Shown: positions 38,401 through 49,500 of the stretch, piece after piece
Position numbering within the stretch: position 1 is the first letter of the stretch
Layout: every line of letters begins with the position of its first letter
NCBI GenBank assembly: GCA_914767715.1
Contig: OU612068.1
Coordinates: forward strand, 24,552,001-24,616,000
Direction: 5' to 3'
From: Membranipora membranacea
Taxonomy: Eukaryota > Bryozoa > Gymnolaemata > Cheilostomatida > Membraniporidae
DNA length: 64,000 bases
Made by a program: the position numbers and the translations under genes
The notes under the pieces: generated by a model
What the model saw: the letters and a program-made list of their open reading frames with translations, nothing else
Told to the model about the DNA's origin: nothing
The model's database searches: none

Positions 38401-38839
38401 GCGTTCTTAGTATGAACCAAAAAAAGACTGAGGAAAAATTGTAAGCATTTACAATTCAATTAATTACTAGGCCTACTAACTATGTGGGTGCCCAAATGAT
38501 GAACCTAGGAGTACTCCTTGGATGAACAATCAAGATGAGATAATAATTTAATTTCCTTTTCTTGATGATGGTGCAACTCATCAACTAAATTCCACACAAT
38601 GGTATGGCAAATGAGAGTACAGAACTTACATCATCATCATCAAAGACGACATCACGCTAGACCGCCTAGGGGGGGGGCGTAAGGGGCGTGCCTCAGTTTT
38701 TGGACATAACTACATAAGGTTTGGACATTGTTCAAGAATACTATCCCATTGGTAGGGCATTTGGGTTCAGAGTGGGTACAAGTACCCATCCAGTAGGGCA
38801 TCAGTAGTATTGTCCTCTGATTGTCCTTAGATTATCATA
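35489..38839. other. Intergenic; no supported gene
   Basis: Upstream of the minus-strand death-domain gene. Its promoter and any 5'UTR exon should be here. Frames between 36143 and 38275 have no recognisable similarity and no coherent splice structure. Confidence 0.3.
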
Positions 38840-39250
38840 TCCCGTATTGTCCGGGGCAGAAAACTGTTATGAAGACAGTTCCCTGTGGCAGCGATAGAGC
38901 GTGGCTCGTTCCGTGTTTGTGATCTTGTCGAGACTGTAGTATGGGGCTGGTTTATTATTTCATCGTAGGATGTGCAGAGTGCAGGGTGGGCCTCCTCTCT
39001 TGACAGTACCTTATTTAGGAGCTTTACCCTGGAGTTCTTCCGCCGAATAACTGCAATTTCTCCTTTGCTTCCCTAACACCCCTCCTCCCCTTCAGTCCAC
39101 AGATCATTCTCACGCCTTGCATAATCTCGAGTGCCTCAATCTCCCTCTTTGTGGAAGGATCCCAGGCACAGGAAGCATATTCCAGTCTTCCAGATGAGGA
39201 AGGCAGAGAGAATTGTTGTATGTATGCAATCAGTCTGGCTCTCTCCGGTA
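38840..39250 (-). pseudogene. Non-LTR retrotransposon RT C-terminal fragment, second copy
   Basis: The minus strand reads LEYASCAWDPSTKREIEALE, MQGVRMICGLKGRRGVREAK and, after a frame change, SFLPRTIRDM. It is the same segment as 26685-27065 but clearly diverged, so either two subfamilies or old copies. At its upstream end sits a perfect hairpin (39251-39309). Confidence 0.8.
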
Positions 39251-39309
39251 CCCAGTAGAGAGCTCGTCTGATCATCCCATTCTGCTGATCAGACGAGCTC
39301 TCTACTGGG
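39251..39309. repeat. Perfect 24-bp stem hairpin
   Basis: Arms 39251-39274 (starting CCCAGTAGAGAGCTCGTC) and 39286-39309 are exact complements around an 11-nt loop. Confidence 0.92.
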
Positions 39310-40556
39310 CTAATATGGTACTCAATGGAACGCATCACTATCATTCATTGAATTATTATTTATATTATATATTATTATATCATATTATAATAATAACTTA
39401 CTTACATTATCTGCACTGCTCATGTCAAAATATCACTTGGAGGAGTAATTAAATCCATTCATAAACATATATATCCACATTTGTTGGTTGGTAACAATTG
39501 ATTGCAGTGTGTGAGAGGAAAGTACCGATATACCCAACTGTTACAACAGAGAATGAAGTGCAAACTGAAACTTGATTTATCATCTGAACTGTTATTATTG
39601 TAAACAGGAAGTTAGATGTTAAGCCCTGATTCCAAGTAAATTGTAGCATAGGTCGGGGTTCAGACTGGATACCCTGCAGAGCATCAAATCATGTGTTAGC
39701 GATTCAACATTCACCAATCAGTTGATTTTAAACTGTGAGTTGGCCAAAATACAGGCAATTTTTGAGGAAAAAAGGTGAGTTATGAGTGTCACAATACATA
39801 TTCTGGTCATAATTCACAAGTTCCCTAGCACAGCTAAGATGCCAGTTATGCAAGATGTTCATTTTTACAATTTCTTTAGATTCTGTTGTCATGAGGCTGA
39901 GCTATTGAAGTTTTTAGTCAAGTTTGTTCTGTTAGTGTTGTGGTTTGGCACCACTACTTCTAACTAAACTCCCGTTCTTTTTTGTCTTTGTATGGGTTAT
40001 GGGCCTAGCCGGCCATAGGTGATTGGACATGGCAGTGCCACTTTATGCATTGGGAGGATTTATCCAAATAACGTTATCTTTGGAGTGAATTCGTGAGTGT
40101 GCATTGGTTGTTGTTGTGTGTAGCTCAAGTAAGTTAGTGAGTTTGCCTTACTCAACAGTTACTATATCTCAACAACCATACTCACAAACCAAAAGATAAA
40201 ATGAGACAGAAACACAGAGATTACCATCAGCCGAGGCAGTATAAAAGCTTCGGAGACCTGATGCATCTTGAACCAGCTTCTTTGTGTGAGATCTCATTCT
40301 TTTAATTCTGTAGATGCTGAAAAAGTTGTAATCACAACAAGAATATATAAGGTGGTATTCAGCGCAACTCAGCTGCCAGGTGCAGTAGAGTCCTGGATGA
40401 AGCAAAACCCAGAAAATCTCATGATGTTATTATTGTGATCTAAAGAGACAACCCTGCTCTTCAATACAGGCCGAAACCTCATGCAGACAATATACTTGCA
40501 TCAGGCTGGTTTTTGACATGCTTGCGCCGCTACTAGTTGGCCATCAAACTGCTAAC

Positions 40557-43500
40557 ATGGTTGTAAGTATTGCTGATGCAGTGTTATTACTTGCCATGTG
40601 ATTACCACTTTTGTTGAATGCATAGTAAAGGTATTCATAATAATATAGTGATTCTCTGTGTATAGGATAGACTTGAAAAAATGTATTTTTTTAAACTTTC
40701 TATGTTGCTAATTGGAAATTTTATTTTAGAAACATTCACTTGAAAAGAAAGAAAAGGATTCACAAATATCAAGCTTGATCACGAAGAACACAAAAGTTAG
40801 CATATCTAAGTTGCGAGAATTAGCTATCTCACCACACGGCTTGGTGAAGGATGAGTTAAGAAGGAGAGCTTGGCCTCAGCTTCTGGGTATTGAACCTGAT
40901 TCACAGGCACCTCTATTTGGTATGTATCTCTATGTTTATAAAGCCTAGCTTATTTTTGACCATACAATTTTGTTAGTCAAGCTATTTTTATCAGGCCATT
41001 ACATCAGTTGCTGCGCTCCAAACTGTTGGTGAGATCAGCTTGCCTGGAAAAAACATACAATATTGACAGTGTAATGTACAAGCCTATCTAGAATTGAAAA
41101 GCCACATGCAAAAACAAAATATTGTTTTTTGCTTTTCGTTTATTATGAGGGTATGAAGAATGGGTAACAAATACCTATGTCTGTCTGTGTTAATGTTATC
41201 ACAGAGTAAGGATATATCATATTTGATAACAATGTGCTGTCAATAAATTTAAAAATCATCTGAGCCACAAATCTCAGTTAGATACATAGAGTTATTAGAG
41301 TATATAGTAACTCTATGGTTAGATAACATCACAAAGTAAGGATATATCCTTACTCTGTGATATTATCTAACTGAGATTTTTGACTCAGAAGATTTATGAT
41401 GACTTTATTGAAAGTACATTTTTATCAAAAACTGCCCCTACAGTCTGTTGTTTCAGTAGATCCAGCCTTCATATCAAGTTATGACTAATTATTAAGAAAC
41501 TGCTGTATCTATCAAATTTGTAATTCAAGTGTCAAGTGTACCCTCATGTTGTTAACACTGAGGTTTGTTTGTTTAAGGGAAACTGATCACCATGCAATGA
41601 AATTAGGTGTCAATATATGCGTAATCATCACATTACAACATGGGTGTTAGTGATAACCTCATCTGGACTTTGGCCGACAACAATTATTGATAGCTGCTGT
41701 ATGTTTTTGTTCTGATAGTGAATATTTTGTGTTCGACTTCTTATTTTTTGCTCGACTAGTGAAAGTTTATTGACACAAGGCATACTTGAAATTTAGTTGT
41801 TGAGATAATAATCTGAAGCCCTTTGATTATTTATCTGAACTCTCAACCACAACACAACAAGTATGAGAGAAACATCCATTACAATACCATCATAGTAACT
41901 TCAAGCAATGGATAAATGAGACAGAGATAATTTAATCATTCACTTGTGTGTTTTTCCGTTGTTAGATAAAGAAAAGCTGTGCTCACATAGAGATTATGAT
42001 CAGGTGGTTCTTGACGTCAACAGAAGTCTGAAGCGTTTTCCACCAGGTTTGTAACCATTACATAAAATACCTATCGAATAGGATACTGTTATTGTTTTAA
42101 GCTTAAATTCATCCCATATTATGGTGACGACAAAATGCAAAATGGGGGGGGGGATCTGTTTGTTCTAGACAACAACAACATGTTAATTCAAATTCTTAGA
42201 CAATATAAGTAATGCAACTGTATCAGCATTTAATTTAGTGTAAAGCTAGAGCAAGAATACGCCATCCCACTATGAACTTTATAAAATGAAACAAATTCAT
42301 GGTCGAACATCATCATCATCACAATACTTATTGGAAATCTCTGAATTTTTTTTTTAAACTGTATCAAATTTAATTTTTTTATGAATTTGATAAAAATCAT
42401 ACGGTCCGTTTCTGACATAAGACTAAGGAATTATGGTGCCTCAGGGGGAGTTACCAGCAAGGCCCAGCGTCTGGCCAGAATACTAACTCACAACCTCCAG
42501 CACTTGCTTGTCCGAGGACAGAGGCTCTAAACAACTGAGCTACATCATACTTTTCCAAATGTTTTGTGCATCTTATCCCGGTGTGTATTTTTATTTCCTT
42601 ACTCTCTATAAACGTTTAAAAGCAGTGGCCAATTGGACAATATCCTTGTCCACAAATAAAATAATAATAGATCATATTTAACCACAAGTCTTCCTCAGGT
42701 CAACTTTTATAATTTAGAAGTTTGATATTAAAATGATGTGAGAGATCTCATTAACATTATTGATTTGATCCAGACTTCTCCCAGATGTGAATTTGAATAT
42801 TTCAAGACATATGATTGGTCAGCCAATGAGTCAGAGCCAGGGATAGACCTTATAACATATGTTATTAAGTCTATGGAGCCAGACAGGAAATTATTTAGTG
42901 ATTTTGTCTCAGTCCTTTTGGAGGTTTTTATATATTAGTGACGTTCAGCAAGCACAGAGATAAAAGAAATGGATGCACTGTATGTGGCTGATTTACTGAT
43001 TTTATTTTTGTTGCCTGGTTTTTATTAATGACGCCCGGCATAACTATCGTAATGATGGCAAAAACAGACTAAAAATTCAAAATATTGCTATGAATTCACA
43101 TGGAAAATAAGATGGAGTCGTAGAGTCAGGATACTGTGCCAAAACATCCTGTTCCGGAGATGATAAAATGAATTTTGTTTACCTACTTATGGATGGTGTG
43201 CTTTGCTTACTTAGTAGAAAGATATCAAAGATATGGCAGTAAGCCGATTTGTGTACTAATTCTTGTTAGTCTAAACTTATCTTGGGTGGTTTTGTAATGA
43301 ATATCAACTTTATCATGACTAAAGTCGGGAATCTGATCGATCGAAAAAAACACCTAATGTAATTCCCTGCAGCTCTGTCTGGAGTTACTGATATAATATG
43401 CAAAAAACTGAGCTGGATTGAATTCATTGTGTCACTTTCTTGTTTGAGGCACTGCATTTGAAGGTTATGTGATAAAATGGGGCCTTGGGTACGTCCCTGA

Positions 43501-46500
43501 AAACTTCCTACAGTTCCTTGATGACTCATTTATGATAGACATGTGCTCTATCATCAGTATCGCCGTTACTTACGTGTACTGACTAAGAATGTGTCTCTGA
43601 TTCTGCTTGTATTAATCACAGCTTGAGCATCTTGGAAAAATAATAATGAGAAGCTAAGATAGTTTTATCATGAGTTTTCAATAAAAAAATCCTTATTTTT
43701 AGGTTGGTCATTGCCAACTCATACTTTTGAGTATGATCATTGTCAACACTGGTCTAGAGTTGACAACTAGGACTGTTGAATGATGTATTTTGATGAATGG
43801 TCCTATATTTTGGGGGATGGTAGTGGCCCTTGGATGTCATGAGCTTCTGAATAATCATCCAGACATCCTCTTATCACCATTGTCATATTCTGACTAATTT
43901 TGGAATTTAAAATGTTTTGCTAACTTGGAGTCAGAAAGTAGTAACACTATGAATTTTAGATTAAAACGTATAGACTGCATTCGTTATCATTTAAATTCAT
44001 AAAAAATTGAAGAAAATAATAATGATTATCAAATTCACTTGATTTGATAGTGCTCAGTATACTTCACTCAGTGCTCAGTATACTTCACCTGATTACAGGG
44101 GAAAAAAAACAAACCTGATTTACATTTAATACAGGAAGTTTCTCACAGGATATGAACAACCATAGACTTCACAGGGTACAAAGTCCATGAGAGAGCAGAC
44201 ATGAGCTAGCTTCTAGATCTAGATCCTGCATTTGCATGTACATTGCACCTGCATTCCAGTTGTTTCCTTCCACTGGTCACACCACAGACCAGTGGAGGGG
44301 TAGCAACTCCAAATGCAGGCCAATGGACCAAACTTGGTCTAGCTAACTTCCAGCAGTCCCTACAGTTACAATATAGGATCATTTATAAAATGTTAGAACT
44401 GATTACAAAATTTGTCTATTGAATGCTATAGCTATGAAGGAGAACCATAGGGAGAAATTACAGGAGCAGCTAACCCGTCTCATTATGAAGGTTCTAGTCA
44501 GTAATCCACAACTTCATTATTATCAGGTATGTTTACCTATCCTATAGAGAGAACAAGGAAAATCTGTTTTGATAGCATTCTATTAGTGAGCCAGCGGCGG
44601 CTCAGACCAAAGAACTGAGGAGGAGTTCATTGCTCAGACCCTTAATGCAGGCAAGCTGGATTATGCTTGATTCATCATATAGACTGGCCTCACTACTACT
44701 TCCACCGACTCAAGGACTTCCGGGATTTATATCCCATCTCCTTCGGTAGGTCGGTTTACTACATTTTGCCGTAAACGCAATCTGTCTGTTTCCACGGTAG
44801 ACGTAAAAGAAGTAATCATCTTTATAATTAATAAGTTACCACAAGCAGAAAATATCTGTTGCTATTTTAATTTTATACTTTGCTCATGATGTACTTCCTT
44901 AAATTATATTTCGCTTACTTTTACTTTCTCGGCTGTCAATCAAACACAGATTTTTTATATAGACAGTTTTCTGAGCTCTTATTTATGCCTCAATTAGGAG
45001 TTGTCCCCTCTCCAGTTTGGTACTCTTAATCCACGCCGCATAGGAAAAACCTGCTGAAAGAGGGTTATCTTATATGCTAGGATAAAAATGAGTTTTGATT
45101 CAGAGTCTGCACCATTGAAAACCCCGGACAGGGTTTCCAAATCATTGGAGGCTTGAGTATTGATCTTGATATTGATAGTGATAAATCTTAATTTTAGTGA
45201 CGAAACTCATGAAAAATTCTGCCAAATGGTCCGAAAAACAGGCAGAAAATGCTATAATTGACTATCCAAATACTAAAATTATTTCCCAAACTCTGTCCAT
45301 ATGAGTTTTCAATGCTGCAGATTCTGAATCAAAAATAATTTTTATCCTATTATAAGCGGTTATCAAAATAACCCTTTTTTCAGCACGTTTTTCCTATGCG
45401 GCATGGGTTAAAAGTATCAAACTGGAGAGAGGACAACTCAGAATTGAGGCCTAAATCAGAGCTCAGAAAACTGTCTATTGTGTGGCACCATCAGAGAGTG
45501 TAGATAACTATGATCTTTGGCACCATCTCATGGCTATGAAGGGAGATGTTTATAACCAGGGTTCACAGACCAACGGACCCACACCCCCACACACCACGGA
45601 TTCTCAGTGTTTGCTGATAGTGATTTCATGCCCCCACGTCCTGTTCCATTAGCATAAATTATCATCAAAAAACTCTTCGGTACAAAATTACAATGTTTTA
45701 TGTTAATTTCTCAATTTCAATGAAAACTAAATGGGCTGAAACTGGTGGTACATCATTGAACTTGGCCTATGTGCATCAAACATAGGTTGAGGTTTGTGCA
45801 GAGTTCATGTGCGAACTACGTGGTATATAACCAACCTGTGTACTACTGGCCGCATTTTGCTTGTCATTGTTCGCAAGGTGAAGAAAAAGATGCATGGGAT
45901 GATTATAGTTGATATCATCCTTCTACCAGGGCCTGAAACGATAATAAAAAATGACTTAACAAAATTTTAATTTAGTGTAAAAATAGACCAAACCAAAACC
46001 AGGACATGTACCAAATAAAAGCTAACAATTTATTTTCTCAACAGTACATATTATTGACTTGTTTGGTATTTATCAGGAGAAGGCAATGGAACTCTTCTAT
46101 GTGTTCCCATCCTGGTCTGTTTGACTCTATTGTAGCCCCCCCCCCCCCCTCCCCTGAACACACTTGAAAAAAATTCTGTTTCAGCCTACAGAAATCTTTG
46201 TGCATAGTATACAAGGCCATTCAAACAAGCGTCATAGCCATAGACTTAATAATATATTAGTCTATGGTCATAGCTCATTTCTGCTTCCGCAATTTAACAT
46301 GCGCAATCAGTTTTGCAATGATTTTTTCTGTTCTGCACTTTAAAGGGCAACCAAGGTTTCAAACAACTTCTCATTGATGGCCATTGATTAATAGCAGATT
46401 GCACCTTCTGCATGGGGAAAAAGACAAAATATAGTTCGGATGATTATTCAGCCAGAATTCTTGTGAAACATTTCTTCCATCAGGCACTCAAACTCAGCTA

Positions 46501-49500
46501 AAAGAGAATACCACATAGCAGTTTCCTGTTCCTGTTATTATTTAGCCTGTGCTCTATAATTATTACAGCAAAGTCTTGGAACCTCCCCTAAACTGAAGTG
46601 TTACCCAGCTTAGAGTCAGCAACTACTTTGAGTTTTGCATCGCGTAATGCACAAAGCTTATCCTGCCCAGCACATTATTTCCTACCCATTAATGCATTGC
46701 TGCGAAACCTTGGTTGCCCTTTAAATTACAGAGTAGGATAATTCGTACTCTATGATGTAATGATGTCTGACTTACAACTGGTTGGTTGAGTTTTCTATCC
46801 TGCATGGATTGGGACAGTGGTGACAACAGAAGGTGATGAAACGTTGCAACAAATAGGATTCCGGGAAGTCTAATGACTTTTGCTTCAAGCCTAATAAGTC
46901 CCATACGCTTGCATATCATATCTGTGTCAGAAATCTCCTTCAATATCAGGGAGGGAGAAACCTTAGTTTTTACTTATTTATAGATAATGAATTTTAATTA
47001 CTGTCGGGAAAGATTTCTCAGAAAAAAGACAAGAAGAGTTTTATGGTCAATTAACTTTTCTAGCAAAAATAGTTATGTAATCTGAGGGATACTATGCAGA
47101 AAATAAGCTTATGGACGGAAATGACTCAGATATGTTTATATTTGGTCTATCTAGTGAAATGTTAGATTTGTTGATAGGATAGTGGGTGAACATTGTATGG
47201 CGAGCATGCTTCCCGCTGTTTACACTTGACGTGAGATGAATTTCTTATATGTCCATTTAGTTCCTCATATTATTATAATACGTTTGATACAGGCAAAGTA
47301 TAGCTTGATGTTTAACAGTTCCTTGTGCGCAGTACCAAGCAAAACAAGGAATTAGTTTGGTCATTCATTGCTATTTGTTTTCCCTGTTCTGAGAGGAGTG
47401 CTCGTCTATATGATACAGATGAATAATAACTGTAAATGAAAAACTGATGCGAAAACAGAAAGGGGTAGAACGCCTAGAAAATGTACCTGTGCAAGTGCAG
47501 AGCAAATAACCGGTTTTAAGGAAGACATCAATTATCGTAGATGTCATTATTCCTCTGTACCAAGATCCCGTCGATAGGCGGTTAGGCTCGGTGTTTGATA
47601 TTGTTCTTTGTAACTAAACCAGATTCTCAACATATTTTAACGGTGAATTTTAGGGGTTTGGGCTTTATAGTACTTGCTTAGTATGTCGCAAGTCAGTCGG
47701 TCTGTGAAACTAATAGGCAATGTATTGAACCCTAGATATTGGCCTCGGTTACACTGGCAGTTGATGATTTATTATAGGTGAACAAATAATAGCTAGCCAA
47801 AATGATTTCATCAGCTCGGAATGTGTGAAGTTCAAGACAAGCCATAACTGTACATCATTGTTTTTTTGCATTGTCATCCCACATGACCTTGTTTGGGGTC
47901 TCAAATCTCCATTAGTATTTTTATGTTTATACAGCTCAAAATGTGCTGTGACGTCATAGAAAAAAAAATAAACTGAAATTCAGTCAAAGCAACTAAGCCT
48001 GCTGGCTGTAAAATACTATTCTATACATACTATATATAAATACTATAATGATCAAATGGCTTTTGCTACAGATGATTCTTCTGAGTTGATAAAGCTCCGT
48101 TCCCTTGTAACTAAAAACTATTGAGGACAATATTATTAGCTGATGATGACTGTATTGACTAACGCGACAATATATACGTAATTATGTAATGAATTTCATG
48201 GAGAATCGCCTCCTCTCCCACATACGCATATTTTTCAAGGCTAATATATACATAAATATGCCTGTTGTATTGACATAGTAAAATACCTGTTGCTTCCTGA
48301 ACATTATTGTATTTTATGTGTTCTTTTATGTTTGTAGGGTTTCCATGATATATGTGTCACATTCCTCTTGATATTAGGCCAGGATCTCAGTTTCCTAGTG
48401 GTCAACGCTCTGTCTAAAAGCCATCTCAGGTAATCTCATCCAACTCTGCCAAATATACACAAAAATCTTTCCTAAAACAGGTCATGGCTTCTAAATACAT
48501 GTGTACCACGTTATATATTCTGTAATAAATGGAGCATGTTTATTGCAAGGCAATTTGTTATAATCTAGTTGTTTGTGGCCTAGAGTTTATATGAATTGTC
48601 CAGAAAATGAGTTGCTAAAAAATGATTAACCATTGCTTCATTTCATGTAGACACAGAGTAAGGATATATCCTTACTCTGTGATGTAGAGCTAGATGACAG
48701 ATAATATATTGATTCACTACAATCATGATTCTCTTATTTTCACGCTCTGTCACATGAGACGGAAAAGACGGGTAGTATTTTGTTTGTTGCCTTTTATTTT
48801 CAATGATTCGGAAGCATAACAAATTTTGGTGAAATAAATCAGCTACAGATTAGATAGTTGAATTATGATGATATTCTCCGAAATAGGTTTTTTGAGGATG
48901 TTGATCTATTTTTAGGGATTTTATGGATGTGGATATGAACAGGACACGACATATGCTGAATTATCTCTATCCAATATTAGAGAGGGCCGACCCAGAACTG
49001 GAGGCTTATATGAAAAAGTAAGAAAATCCATCGAATGAACTATTCGATCCCATCAAAGGGAACAGTGTATACATTGACGTCGGCAAATAGCAAGAGCCGA
49101 GAATGCGGAAAACCCATCTCTACTTAAATGAGTCAGAGGGCTGGTATAGGTGATTGTTAGGGACAACACACGTGTAATTATTGAAGTGTTTTTAGGATAT
49201 AACGATTCCTAATATGGTTTTAATGCTCAATGTCTTTACTTGAAAGCCATGACAGTATAGTGTAATTATGTAACATTATAATTGTATACAGGCTTCAGAG
49301 AAGCCAACCAGCCTTAGAGTTTGCGCTGTTAAAACTTGATGTTGATTTCCAATGCTGCCTTAAAGTTATAAAAAACCATCTAGCATTGATGATGAATCTT
49401 GAATGAGCTCCAAAACAATTTAAGATAAGCCAAGTAAGCGGCATCTCAATTATTAGGATAGCACACTCTTGAAATTTCTAGAAAATTTGTAAAATCAGTT

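Noticed and set aside
40230-40316. Exon-like minus-strand segment (RSHTKKLVQDASGLRSFYTA)
   Set aside because: It has a CTACAG acceptor and a GTAATC donor, but no partner exon fits in phase, including the first exon of the death-domain gene downstream. Might be a UTR exon.
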